The position numbers were made by a program, and so were the translations under genes. The notes beneath the pieces were generated by a model that saw only the letters and a program-made list of their open reading frames with translations, was not told where the DNA came from and searched no databases. This document shows positions 25,695 to 36,673 of a stretch of DNA of 64,000 nucleotides, piece after piece. Numbering within the stretch: the first letter of the stretch is position 1; each line of letters begins with the position of its first letter. The DNA comes from Allobosea vaviloviae (GTDB taxonomy: Bacteria; Pseudomonadota; Alphaproteobacteria; Rhizobiales; Beijerinckiaceae). The stretch spans positions 186,001-250,000 of the forward strand of contig NZ_LGSZ01000040.1 in assembly GCF_001298265.1 (NCBI RefSeq), written 5' to 3'.

Positions 25695-26816
25695 CTATCC
25701 TTCGTAACTCGTCTTCAGCCCGGCCCGCTCGGCGTGGCGCTCCTGCGCCAGCTCGATCAGCCGCGTCAGCAGCGCGGGGTAGGGCAGGCCCGAGGCCTCC
25801 ATCATCTTCGGATACATGCTGATGGCGGTGAAGCCCGGCAGCGTGTTGATCTCGTTGAAGTAGAACTCCCCGCTCTGCCGGTCGAGGAAGAAATCGACCC
25901 GCGCCAGCCCGCTGCACTCCAGCGCGACGAAGGCGTCGATCGCCAGTTGCCGGACACGTTCCATCTGGGCCGCGTCGAGCTTCGCCGGCAGATCGACAGT
26001 CGCGCCGTCGCTATCGATATACTTGGCCTCGTAGGAGTAGAATTCGTGCTGCGGGCCGGCATTGAGCTCGCTTGCGACGCTCGCCACCGGAGGATCGCCG
26101 TCGAGCACCGCGATCTCGATCTCGCGCGCGTCGATGCCCTGTTCGATCAGCACCTTGACGTCGTAGTCGAAGGCATCCATCAGCGCGGCATCGAGCGCCT
26201 CCCAGCTCTTGACCTTATGGACGCCGACGGAGGAGCCCATGTTGCAGGGCTTGACGAAGACAGGCAGCGTCAGCGCCATCCGCGCCGCCTTCGTTGAGCC
26301 TGCGGGATCGCGCCGGTAGTCGCGCCGTGACAGGGCAAAATAGGGCGCCATCGGCAGCCCTGCGAGAGCCGCCAGACGCTTGGCGATGTCCTTGTGCATG
26401 GAGACGGCCGAACCCAGCACGCCGGAGCCGACATAGGCGGCTCCCGCAAGCTCGAGCAGACCCTGCACCGCTCCGTCCTCGCAGAGCGGGCCGTGGATCA
26501 CCGGAAAGACCACGTCGACCGGAGCGATGGCACCGGCTGCGTTGTCGGCGGGGAGGATCGCAGTCCGGCCATCCGCCGCCGGCTCCAGGCGGATCACAGG
26601 CGAATCGGTGGGAATCGGCAGGCTCTCCGTGTTGGCCGCCTCGATGCGGCGCAACTCGTGGCACTGCCAGCGGCCGTCCTTGTCGATGCTCACAGGCACG
26701 GGCTCGAACCGCTCCCGGTCGAGATAGCGCAGGACGGACGCGGCCGATTTCAGCGAGACCTCATGCTCGCCCGATTTTCCGCCATAGAGCACGGCGACGC
26801 GCGTTTTCCGGTTCAT
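25695..26816 (-). CDS. ddl: D-alanine--D-alanine ligase
   Basis: A 373-residue ATP-grasp ligase making the D-Ala-D-Ala dipeptide for peptidoglycan. It begins VAVLYGGKSGEHEVSLKSA, has the ATP-binding loop MGSSVGVHK near residue 195, and the metal/substrate segment ARVDFFLDRQ...FNEINTLPGFT near 315. It is DdlA-like in length and is not in the mra/fts cell-wall cluster, so it may be a second copy. Confidence 0.93.
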   Translation of the reverse strand: MNRKTRVAVLYGGKSGEHEVSLKSAASVLRYLDRERFEPVPVSIDKDGRWQCHELRRIEAANTESLPIPTDSPVIRLEPAADGRTAILPADNAAGAIAPVDVVFPVIHGPLCEDGAVQGLLELAGAAYVGSGVLGSAVSMHKDIAKRLAALAGLPMAPYFALSRRDYRRDPAGSTKAARMALTLPVFVKPCNMGSSVGVHKVKSWEALDAALMDAFDYDVKVLIEQGIDAREIEIAVLDGDPPVASVASELNAGPQHEFYSYEAKYIDSDGATVDLPAKLDAAQMERVRQLAIDAFVALECSGLARVDFFLDRQSGEFYFNEINTLPGFTAISMYPKMMEASGLPYPALLTRLIELAQERHAERAGLKTSYEG

Positions 26817-26910
26817 GATCCAAGCGTCCGATGGGGTTGGCTGGCGAATCGCCCGCGGGCACGGGCGATCATGGATGTCTTCAACAGCTGGGGCCAGATT
26901 CGGGCAGAAC

Positions 26911-28428
26911 TCAAGCTGCCCGCGTCCCCGGTTCGGGCAGGGCCGCGAGCGTATCCATCACCCGCACCGGCGGCAGGGTGACCGTGACCTCAGTGCCGGC
27001 GCGCGGCTTCGACTTCAGGCTGAAGCCGCCGCCATGCAGGTCGATCAGGCCCTTGACGATCGGCAGGCCCAGGCCGGAGCCCTGTTCCGCCGTCTTGATC
27101 GCGAGCGAGCCGCGCCCGAAGGTCTGCAGCACGATCGGGATTTCGTCCTCGGGAATGCCCGGGCCGGTGTCGGTGATGGAAACGTATTGGCCGCCATTGG
27201 CGGTCCAGCCGACCTTGATGGTGATCTCACCGCCCTGGGGCGTGAACTTGATCGCGTTGGATAGGATGTTGAGCACCACCTGGCGGATCGCGCGCTCGTC
27301 GGCCCAGACCTTCGGCAGGTCGGGCTCCACCGCCTCGCGGATCGTCTGGCTCTTCGCCTTTGCACGCAGGTTGAGCATGTGCCGGCAGTCCTCGGCGATG
27401 TCGGCGAGCGACAGCGCTTCCTCATGCAGTTCGTACTTGCCGGCCTCGATGCGGGACAGGTCGAGGATCTCGTTGATCAGCTCGAGCAGATGCTGGCCCG
27501 AGCCGTGAATGTCGGCCGAGTACTCCTTGTAAGCGGCATTGGCATGCCCGCCGAAAACCTCGTTCTTCATCACCTCCGAGAAACCCAGGATGGCGTTGAG
27601 CGGGGTGCGCAGCTCGTGGCTCATCGTCGCCAGGAATCGCGATTTGGCGAGGTTGGCCTCTTCCGCCTTGCGCCGGGCCTCGTCGGAATTGGCGTTGGCC
27701 GTCTCGAGCTCGGCGATCAGCGCATCTTTCTCTGCCCGAAACGCGATGGTCGAGACCGAACTCACGTAAAGTCGATTGGCGAGGAACACGAAGAACAACT
27801 GCGCCGACGCAGCCATCACGGCAGTCGTCAGGCTGTCCATGTCGGTACGCCCCCAGAAGAAGGCGGCGATGCCGATCATGATCGGGACGATGCCGGCATA
27901 GACGGCCATCGGGATCGAAGCCGCCAGCATCACCGTCAGGGCGCTGACGATGAGCAGGGTCGTGGTGACGAAGACCTTCGCGCCGGGCGCATCGATCTGC
28001 GCAAACAGCACGAGCATCAAGGCCCAGGAGATGCCGTGGAGCCCTTCTGCGATGGCAAAGGCCCGCCGCCATGGCCTGATCGGGGTCTCGTTCGTCGCCT
28101 GAGTCAGAAAGCGTCGGCTGAGAACAACGATGATCATCGTCGCCAGCAGCACGGCCCCGACCCAGGGCGTGACCTTGTAGACAGGCACCCACAGGCAGGC
28201 CGCCGCAGCGATGGCAAGCGCCAGAACGAGCGTACCGACCGAGCCGTTCATCCGGTACTCGGCGAAAACGCGCAGCAATTCGTTGTCGAAAGCCCGCTCG
28301 AGCCCGGTTGAGGAGGTCAGCCGCTCACGCACCGATTTGACCTCGCGGGTGACGAGCTTGCGGCGCGCGAGAGCGGTCGGGTCTGGCCCGCGCCCGCGCT
28401 GCACCTGTTCGGCCGTCAGTTCCGCCAT
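26911..28428 (-). CDS. Membrane sensor histidine kinase (PleC/DivJ/PdhS-like core)
   Basis: A 505-residue sensor kinase. Residues ~60-235 contain about six transmembrane helices without a large periplasmic loop, so it probably senses membrane or internal signals. A short coiled coil follows, then the dimerisation/phosphoacceptor H-box FLATMSHELRTPLNAILGF (near residue 290) and the ATPase domain with N box NILSNAIKF, G1 DTGPGIP and G2 GSGLGLPIV. The H-box region matches the PleC/DivJ/PdhS kinases that control DivK in alphaproteobacteria. No response regulator is adjacent. Its target is inferred only. Confidence 0.85.
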   Translation of the reverse strand: MAELTAEQVQRGRGPDPTALARRKLVTREVKSVRERLTSSTGLERAFDNELLRVFAEYRMNGSVGTLVLALAIAAAACLWVPVYKVTPWVGAVLLATMIIVVLSRRFLTQATNETPIRPWRRAFAIAEGLHGISWALMLVLFAQIDAPGAKVFVTTTLLIVSALTVMLAASIPMAVYAGIVPIMIGIAAFFWGRTDMDSLTTAVMAASAQLFFVFLANRLYVSSVSTIAFRAEKDALIAELETANANSDEARRKAEEANLAKSRFLATMSHELRTPLNAILGFSEVMKNEVFGGHANAAYKEYSADIHGSGQHLLELINEILDLSRIEAGKYELHEEALSLADIAEDCRHMLNLRAKAKSQTIREAVEPDLPKVWADERAIRQVVLNILSNAIKFTPQGGEITIKVGWTANGGQYVSITDTGPGIPEDEIPIVLQTFGRGSLAIKTAEQGSGLGLPIVKGLIDLHGGGFSLKSKPRAGTEVTVTLPPVRVMDTLAALPEPGTRAA

Positions 28429-28514
28429 GGTCTAGGGACGCAAGTCTCTCTTCCTGCGCGCGGGATGCGCGATGGGCTCGCCATCATGGTCGGCAAATCG
28501 TTAAGCTCTTCCTG

Positions 28515-29066
28515 ATGGCGCGCTTTGGATTCAACCCGTCGAAATTCGGTCCCCTCGGCTGGCGGCGCGTCAGCCGGCCCGTCGATGTCGTCGTAGCCCT
28601 TGGAATCATTGGCTTGCTGGCGATCGCGGGGGCCGTCTTGCAGTATCGCCTCGGCCCGGCGCGGACGCTGGTAGGGGCGGCCCGCGTCATCGACGGCGAT
28701 TCCCTGCGCCTGGCCGGCGAGGAATTGCGGCTCGAGGGGCTCGATGCGCCCGAATTCCGCCAGATCTGCACCGATCAGGCCGGCCGGTCGGTGGATTGCG
28801 GCCGTTCGTCGCGGCGCGCGCTGGAGGCGCTGGTCATGCGCGGCATCGTCACCTGCGAAATCGGCAAGGTCGACCGCTATGGCCGCGGCCTCGCCCGATG
28901 CCGGCAGGGCGAGACCGACATCAACGCGACGATGGTGCGGGACGGGCATGCCGTCGCCTATGGCGGCTATCGGGCCGAAGAAGCGGAAGCGAAAGCGGCC
29001 GGCCGCGGCATCTGGGCGTTCCAGTTCGAACGCCCCGAGACCTGGCGGCGCCGGCAGGGACGCTGA
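28515..29066 (+). CDS. Thermonuclease-family (SNase-like) protein, membrane anchored or secreted
   Basis: A 183-residue protein with one N-terminal hydrophobic segment (about residues 25-45) and a staphylococcal-nuclease-like OB fold: VIDGDSLRL, LDAPEFRQ, CEIGKVDRYGRGLARC and VRDGHAVAYGGY. The DGD, Arg and later acidic positions fit the Ca2+-dependent nuclease site. The helix probably anchors or exports it. It precedes the GST gene by about 140 bases. Confidence 0.83.
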   Translation: MARFGFNPSKFGPLGWRRVSRPVDVVVALGIIGLLAIAGAVLQYRLGPARTLVGAARVIDGDSLRLAGEELRLEGLDAPEFRQICTDQAGRSVDCGRSSRRALEALVMRGIVTCEIGKVDRYGRGLARCRQGETDINATMVRDGHAVAYGGYRAEEAEAKAAGRGIWAFQFERPETWRRRQGR

Positions 29067-29207
29067 CGGACGAGGTTCCGTGCCATACAACCATCACGAA
29101 AGGCCTTGAGAAGCAGGAAAGGCCTGGAGAGGCAGGAAAATCCTAGAGAGGATTGACCATCCGGCCCCCGGCATGGTCGGGTCCCGCCTAGGACGGAGAG
29201 GATATCG

Positions 29208-29819
29208 ATGAAGCTCTATGATGGCGGGCGCGCGCCCAATCCGCGACGGGTCCGTATCTTCTTTGCCGAGAAGGGCGTCGCCTTGCCCGAGATCGTCCCG
29301 ATCGATATCGCGAAGAAGGAGCATAAGAGCGAGGCTTTCACGAAGCTCAATCCGGCCCAGCGCCTGCCGGTGCTGGTGCTCGATGACGGCACGGCGATCG
29401 CCGAGACGATCGCAATCTGCCGCTATGTCGAAAGCCTGTATCCGCATCCGCCCTTGTTCGGCCGGGATGCCAGGGAGCAGGCTCTGGTCGAGATGTGGAA
29501 CCGGCGCACCGAACTCGGTCTTTTTGCCAGCGTCACCGCCGTGTTCCGCCACAGCCACCCTTCGATGGCGGAGCTCGAGGACCAGGTGCCGGAATGGGCC
29601 GAGGCCAATCGCGAACTGATCGACGATCATCTCTGGATCCTAGAGCTGCAGCTCGCCGGAAATCCCTATCTCTGCGGCGAAGCCCTGACCGTCGCCGACA
29701 TCACCGCTGGCATCGCGATCGACTTCATGAAACCCTCGCGCATTCCGTTGCCGGAGGATTTTGTCCATATCCGGCGCTGGCACGGCGAATTGTCGGCCAG
29801 GCCGAGTTGGAAGGCGTGA
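29208..29819 (+). CDS. Glutathione S-transferase family protein
   Basis: A 203-residue GST. The N-terminal thioredoxin-like domain (residues 1-80; NPRRVRIFFAEKGV, PAQRLPVLVLDDG, IAETIAICRYVE) is followed by the all-helical C-terminal domain with GEALTVADITAG. The conserved cis-Pro and Ser/Glu glutathione contacts are present. It heads a coupled run; its TGA overlaps the next ATG. Confidence 0.87.
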   Translation: MKLYDGGRAPNPRRVRIFFAEKGVALPEIVPIDIAKKEHKSEAFTKLNPAQRLPVLVLDDGTAIAETIAICRYVESLYPHPPLFGRDAREQALVEMWNRRTELGLFASVTAVFRHSHPSMAELEDQVPEWAEANRELIDDHLWILELQLAGNPYLCGEALTVADITAGIAIDFMKPSRIPLPEDFVHIRRWHGELSARPSWKA

Positions 29820-30301
29820 TGCGCACCGTCGTTCTGGTCCTGGCGGCGCTGGCTGCGCTGCCGATGCCGGTGCGGGCGGTCGAACACCTCGACGGCGAGG
29901 CGATCAAGCGCGCCTTCGAGGGCAACACCGTCAGCGGCCGTTACACCAATGGCGGCTTCTTCACCGAGTTCCACGACCCCGACGGCCGGGCCCTCGGCCA
30001 TAATGGCTGGCAACCCAACCGGGACGCCTGCTGGACCACGAAGGCCGATCAGGTCTGTTACTATTACGGGCCGCAGAGCGACCGCACCGTGCATTGCTTC
30101 ACCGTGGAGCTCAGCGGCGGTCTGTATGTGCTGCGCAATACCGGGAACGCGCAGATCAATGCGCTGGCCTCGGTGGAGCCGGGCAATCCGCGCAAGCACG
30201 GCGACAACGGGCAATCCTGGTATTGCGACGGACTGATCTCGAAGGCGCCCGCCCTGCCGGCATCTCCGCTGATGTCGCGTCGGCGCCTTGCCGCGCGCTG
30301 A
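29819..30301 (+). CDS. Secreted conserved protein A (tandem paralogue)
   Basis: A 160-residue protein with a Sec signal (hydrophobic run ending VRA at about residue 21). The mature part has paired cysteines (RDACWTT, VCYYYGPQ, CFTVE, WYCDGLI) that could form two disulfides, and many aromatic residues. It is coupled by TGATG to the GST gene before it and to its paralogue after it. It is clearly homologous to the next gene, with a 38-base identical DNA stretch. No known domain recognised. Confidence 0.75.
   Translation: MRTVVLVLAALAALPMPVRAVEHLDGEAIKRAFEGNTVSGRYTNGGFFTEFHDPDGRALGHNGWQPNRDACWTTKADQVCYYYGPQSDRTVHCFTVELSGGLYVLRNTGNAQINALASVEPGNPRKHGDNGQSWYCDGLISKAPALPASPLMSRRRLAAR
29891..29928 (+). 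repeat. Direct repeat shared by the tandem secreted-protein genes, copy 1
   Basis: These 38 bases are identical to 30382-30419. They encode the DGEAIKRAFEGNT segment of each paralogue. They mark a tandem duplication and could allow recombination that removes one copy. Confidence 0.85.
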
Positions 30302-30786
30302 TGCAGCCGCGAGGCTTGGCATGGCTGGCGCTGGTGACGGCGCTGTTTGGCGGTGCTGCCGCTTCGGCTGCGGAGCGGCTGGACGGCGAGGCGATCAAGC
30401 GCGCCTTCGAGGGCAACACGGTCGCCGGGCGCTATTCCGGCACCAACCAGCCCTTCAGCGAATATCACCACCCCGATGGCCGGGCGATCGGCCATAACCG
30501 CGGCCTGCCCAACCGCGATGCCTGCTGGACAACGACGGACGATGCCGTCTGCTACTACTACGGACCTCAGGAGACCCGCCGGACCTACTGCTTCACGGTC
30601 GAGCGCAGCGAGCGGCTCTACGTTCTGCGCAGCCGGCCGAGCGGCCGCATCAACGGGGTGGCGACGGTCGAGCCGGGCGACGCGACGGGCGGCATCGGCG
30701 CCGACATGCCGGCCTGGACCTGCGACGGGCTGATCTCGCGCGCGCCAGGTGGCGCGGCAAGTGGCCGGCAGTTGGCGATGCGATGA
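30301..30786 (+). CDS. Secreted conserved protein B (tandem paralogue)
   Basis: A 161-residue paralogue of the preceding gene: signal peptide, LDGEAIKRAFEGNTV at the mature N terminus, then GRAIGHN, RDACWTT, VCYYYGPQE, CFTVERS and TCDGLIS. The same four cysteine positions are kept. It starts on the TGATG overlap with copy A, and its stop overlaps the UDG start (ATGA). Recent duplication with divergence is likely; periplasmic location is inferred from the signal. Confidence 0.75.
   Translation: MQPRGLAWLALVTALFGGAAASAAERLDGEAIKRAFEGNTVAGRYSGTNQPFSEYHHPDGRAIGHNRGLPNRDACWTTTDDAVCYYYGPQETRRTYCFTVERSERLYVLRSRPSGRINGVATVEPGDATGGIGADMPAWTCDGLISRAPGGAASGRQLAMR
30382..30419 (+). repeat. Direct repeat shared by the tandem secreted-protein genes, copy 2
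   Basis: Second copy of the 38-base identical stretch, inside the second paralogue. The distance between copies is 491 bases, about one gene length. Confidence 0.85.
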
Positions 30787-31409
30787 CGGACCCCGCCGCG
30801 CTCGACACGGTTCTGCGCGAATTGCGGGCCTGCCGCCTCTGCCGCGACGCGCCGCTCCATCTGCCTCCGCTGCCGCATCAGCCGCGCCCCGTCATCCAGG
30901 CCTCCGCGACGGCGCGGCTCTGCATCGCCGGCCAGGCGCCCGGCACCCGCGTCCACGCCAGCGGCCAGCCCTTCACCGATCCCTCCGGCGTGCGCCTGCG
31001 CAATTGGCTCGGGCTCGACGAGACGGTGTTTTACGATGCCGCGAGGGTGGCCATCGTGCCCATGGGGCATTGTTTCCCCGGCCTCGACGCGAAGGGCGGC
31101 GACAAGCCGCCGCGCCGGGAATGCGCTCCGACTTGGCGAACACGCGTCTTCGCGGCGATGCCGGCCGTCGAACTCGTCCTGGCGATCGGGCGCTACGCGC
31201 AGGCCTGGCACCTCGGGCCGGGCGAGGGCGCCAATCTGTCGGAAACGGTCGCCAACTGGCGCGCGATCCTGGCGCGGCCGGGGAGCCCGCGCATCCTGCC
31301 GCTGCCGCATCCGTCCTGGCGCAACAACAGCTGGCTGAAGCGCAATCCCTGGTTCGATGAAGAGCTCGTGCCGGTTCTGCGCCAGGAGGTCGCGCGCCTC
31401 GTGGTTTAG
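30783..31409 (+). CDS. Uracil-DNA glycosylase family protein
   Basis: A 208-residue member of the UDG superfamily, family-4/5-like. It has CRLCRDAP (an Fe-S-type cysteine pair) near residue 16, the active-site loop IAGQAPGTRVH near 48, and the DNA-binding LPHPSWRNN near 176. This version keeps the GQAPG motif and the His of the HPS motif. ATG 30783 overlaps the preceding stop as ATGA. Its link to a GST and secreted proteins is not understood. Confidence 0.82.
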   Translation: MTDPAALDTVLRELRACRLCRDAPLHLPPLPHQPRPVIQASATARLCIAGQAPGTRVHASGQPFTDPSGVRLRNWLGLDETVFYDAARVAIVPMGHCFPGLDAKGGDKPPRRECAPTWRTRVFAAMPAVELVLAIGRYAQAWHLGPGEGANLSETVANWRAILARPGSPRILPLPHPSWRNNSWLKRNPWFDEELVPVLRQEVARLVV

Positions 31410-31456
31410 CGGTGAGATCGAGCCACTATGGCCGGAGCCAAGCGTCGCCGACGGCT

Positions 31457-31840
31457 TCAGTAGCGATAGGGGCCGGTAGGCAGGTTGCGCTCCAATTGCC
31501 CGCGGGCCTGGATGACGGTGCGCACGGAGCCGATGCCGGTTTCGCTGCGGGTTTCCAGATAGGCCATGCCGCCCGCGGCCGAGCCCGTGCCGTTGCGCGA
31601 GCTTTTCCCGAATTCCGCCCGCACCGCGCCGCCGACACGCACGCAGGCCGACGATCCTTCGACGCGCACGAAGCCAGGCCCGTATTCGGGGCAGGGACGC
31701 GAGGCCTGCGTGTCGACGCGGGCAGGCTTCGCACGCTCCTTGGCCGGACCACGGCCCGGCAGCGGCTCGCCGATCGATTGCGCCTGCACGGCGGCGGCGG
31801 TCAGCAGGACGATGAAGGCGGAGCCGGCGAGACGGAGCAT
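31457..31840 (-). CDS. Small secreted protein resembling the N-terminal segment of alphaproteobacterial porins
   Basis: A 127-residue protein with a Sec signal (ending AVQAQ near residue 21). The mature part includes CPEYGPGFVRVEGSSACVRVGG, close to the start of Porin_2 (Omp2-type) proteins with its two cysteines. A few beta strands and the end PTGPYRY follow; a full porin is about 350 or more residues. Either it is a stand-alone mini-protein or a decayed porin. The intact signal and clean end favour a real short gene. Confidence 0.6.
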   Translation of the reverse strand: MLRLAGSAFIVLLTAAAVQAQSIGEPLPGRGPAKERAKPARVDTQASRPCPEYGPGFVRVEGSSACVRVGGAVRAEFGKSSRNGTGSAAGGMAYLETRSETGIGSVRTVIQARGQLERNLPTGPYRY

Positions 31841-31932
31841 GGCGCAATCCAGAGCGTGGACGTCAAACTGTCATCACCGAGCAAAAAGGCGTGACCATGG
31901 CGTGCTTCACGATACACTGTTGCCCGAAAACC

Positions 31933-31958
31933 GAAAACCCCGGCCTGCCGGCCGGGGT
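31933..31958 (-). terminator. Rho-independent terminator after the first TRAP binding-protein gene
   Basis: A 9-base-pair stem (31937-31945 with 31950-31958) with a 4-base loop. Read on the minus strand it is followed by TTTTCGGTTTTC. It lies about 40 bases beyond the stop of the gene at 32001-33095. Confidence 0.75.
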
Positions 31959-32000
31959 GGCATTCAAGTCGGGCCGCAGGGCGCGGCCGGTCGCTCCTTG

Positions 32001-33263
<1,263 letters not shown>

Positions 33264-33286
33264 TCAGGCGCGACGACCCTGGCCAA

Positions 33287-33315
33287 ACGAAAAAGCCCGG
33301 CCGGAGCCGGGCTTT
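33287..33315 (-). terminator. Rho-independent terminator after the second TRAP binding-protein gene
   Basis: A perfect 10-base-pair stem (33292-33301 with 33306-33315) with loop CGGA. On the minus strand it ends in a T-rich stretch. It follows the gene at 33361-34446 and separates it from the downstream paralogue, so each binding protein probably has its own transcript. Confidence 0.82.
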
Positions 33316-33360
33316 CGCAGAAGATCGGTCCAACGGCCGCAAGGGCGTCGGCGTCATGCT

Positions 33361-34602
<1,242 letters not shown>

Positions 34603-34743
34603 CTAGTGCCTGGCGCTGCTTTTGCGGCCTCGGCATGCTCGGCTACAAGGAAACGGAACGTTGGCATGGGCCTGGTCTCGGATGGCGTGTGGGCGCCTCG
34701 CGAGCGGCCTCGGATTCGCCCGTGGCAGAGGAAGGGATCGGAC

Positions 34744-35796
34744 ATGGATCAGGATAAGCTGGAGCGGCTGAGGGCGCGCTATGCCGGCGCGAGCGGGGCC
34801 GACATCCATGATCCGCATTTCGCCAAGGTCGCCGCCGACCAGTTCAAGGGCGACAAGCGCAAATGGCCGTTCTCGGATGTCGCTACCTTCATCAGCGCGC
34901 CCTACCGCCCCGACGCGCTGGGCCTGCCCGATCTCGGCGGTCTCGACGTGGCGATCATCGGCCTGCCGATGGATCTCGGCGTCACCAACCGCGCCGGAAC
35001 GCGGCTGGGGCCGCGCGCCGTGCGTGCCGTCGAGCGCATGGGGCCGATGGACCATGTCATCGGCACGGCGCCCTTCGGCATGCTGAAGGTCGCCGATATC
35101 GGCGACGTGCCGTTCCGCTCGCGCTATTCGCTCGAGAGCTGCCATGAGGACATCGAGGCGACCTTCAAGACCATCGTCGCCGCCGGCGTTTCGACGCTCG
35201 CGGTCGGCGGCGATCATTCCATCACCTATCCGATCATGAAGGCGGTCGGCGAGAAGCGCCCGGTCGGCATGGTCCATATCGACGCGCATTGCGACACGTC
35301 GGGGCCGTATGAGGGCTCCAAGTTCCACCATGGCGGCCCGTTCCGTCAGGCGGTGCTCGACGGCGTGCTGGACCCGGAGCGCGTCATCCAGATCGGCATC
35401 CGGGGAGGCGCTGAATATCTCTGGGAGTTCTCCTACGAGTCCGGCATGACCGTCATTCACGCCAACGAGGTCGATGATCTCGGCATCGAGGCGGTGATCG
35501 CCAAGGCGCTCGCGGTGATCGGCGACGGGCCGACCTATGTCTCCTTCGACGTCGATTCGCTCGACCCCGCCTTCGCGCCGGGAACCGGCACCCCCGAGGT
35601 CGGCGGGCTGACGCCACGCGAGGCGCTCGCCATCCTGCGTGGGCTGAAGGGCGCCGATATCGTCGCAGCCGACGTGGTCGAGATCGCGCCGCAATACGAC
35701 GCGACAACCAACACCGCCCAATGCGCGGCGCAGGTGCTGTTCACGGAGCTTTGCCTGATCGCCGAGGCGCGGGCGCTGGGGAAGGGGCGGCCTTAG
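34744..35796 (+). CDS. Agmatinase / guanidino-acid ureohydrolase
   Basis: A 350-residue arginase-family enzyme with two Mn ions. Metal-binding signatures are GGDHSITYP (near residue 155), HIDAHCD (near 179) and SFDVDSLDPAFAPGTGTPE (near 266). It hydrolyses a guanidino compound to urea and an amine or amino acid. The substrate loop KFHHGGPFRQAVLDG resembles agmatinases and guanidinobutyrases rather than arginases. ATG 34744 follows AGGAAGG. It is divergent from the second TRAP binding protein across a 297-base gap where I see no clear element. Exact substrate not settled. Confidence 0.85.
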   Translation: MDQDKLERLRARYAGASGADIHDPHFAKVAADQFKGDKRKWPFSDVATFISAPYRPDALGLPDLGGLDVAIIGLPMDLGVTNRAGTRLGPRAVRAVERMGPMDHVIGTAPFGMLKVADIGDVPFRSRYSLESCHEDIEATFKTIVAAGVSTLAVGGDHSITYPIMKAVGEKRPVGMVHIDAHCDTSGPYEGSKFHHGGPFRQAVLDGVLDPERVIQIGIRGGAEYLWEFSYESGMTVIHANEVDDLGIEAVIAKALAVIGDGPTYVSFDVDSLDPAFAPGTGTPEVGGLTPREALAILRGLKGADIVAADVVEIAPQYDATTNTAQCAAQVLFTELCLIAEARALGKGRP

Positions 35797-35806
35797 CCGC
35801 GGCCAC

Positions 35807-36481
35807 TCAGGCCTTACGCGCCAGCCAGATGATGTGCCGGGCGCCGGCCTTGCCACGGTGGGCCCGCACCATCACCTCCTCGACCGCAAAGCCGGCATGC
35901 CGCAGCCTCGCGGCAAAGCGCCGGTCGGGCCCCTGCGACCACACCGCCAGGATGCCGCCGGGGCGCAGCGCGGCCTTGGCCAGCCCGAGCCCGCCATCCT
36001 CGTAAAGCCGGTCGTTGGCGGCGACCGTCAGCGCCTCCGGCCCATTGTCGACATCGAGCAGGATCGCGTCGTAGCGGCCTGCGCCGTCGGCGATGACGCG
36101 CCCGACATCCTCCACCGCGATCGTGACGCGGGGATCGTCGAGGCAGCCGGCGAACAGCTCCGCCATCGGGCCGCGCGCCCAGTCGACCACGGCCGGAATC
36201 AGTTCCGACACGGTGATCTCGGCCCCGGCCGGAAAACTCGAAAGAGCCGCGCGCAGCGTGAAGCCCATGCCGAGCCCGCCGATCAGGATGCGTGGCTTGT
36301 CGCGGCCGGCGAGCCGCGTCGCGACGAGCGTCGCAAGCGCCTCCTCCGAGCCGCTGAGGCGGCTGTTCATCAGTTCGATCGTGCCGAGCATGATCGAGAA
36401 TTCGGCGCCGCGGCGCTTCAGCCGCAATTCGCGATTGGCGCCGGGCAGCGTCGCTGTGTCGAGCGGAATCCAGGGAATCAC
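35807..36481 (-). CDS. Spermidine-synthase-like methyltransferase-fold protein
   Basis: A 224-residue Rossmann protein of the SpeE/class-I methyltransferase type: LIGGLGMGFTLRAAL near residue 70, ITVSELIPAVVDWAR near 93, AILLDVDNGPEAL near 140 and GGILAVWSQ near 173. SpeE proper is longer and has an N-terminal beta domain; here only a short one is present. Start GTG 36481 is assigned because homology begins at IPWIPLDTA; the long frame upstream is non-coding. It converges with the ureohydrolase gene, and polyamine metabolism is a possible but unproven link. Confidence 0.75.
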   Translation of the reverse strand: MIPWIPLDTATLPGANRELRLKRRGAEFSIMLGTIELMNSRLSGSEEALATLVATRLAGRDKPRILIGGLGMGFTLRAALSSFPAGAEITVSELIPAVVDWARGPMAELFAGCLDDPRVTIAVEDVGRVIADGAGRYDAILLDVDNGPEALTVAANDRLYEDGGLGLAKAALRPGGILAVWSQGPDRRFAARLRHAGFAVEEVMVRAHRGKAGARHIIWLARKA

Positions 36482-36673
36482 GGGCAGATCTCGATCAAGA
36501 GGCGGACGCGGAGGCAGAGGGCTGCGGCACCGTCTATAGCCTCTGGTCGCCGCACATGCAGGAAAATCATGCCGGGGCGCCTCACGCCGAGTTGATCCGA
36601 CGCGGACCGCATGGCTATGGCATGCTGCAATGCAGCGTAACGCTGCGCCGCCACGAACGGACCAACCACCCTG

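Noticed and set aside
26817..26910. Terminator-like CGGGCAG / CTGCCCG hairpin near the histidine kinase 3' end
   Set aside because: Partly inside coding sequence and without a T run.
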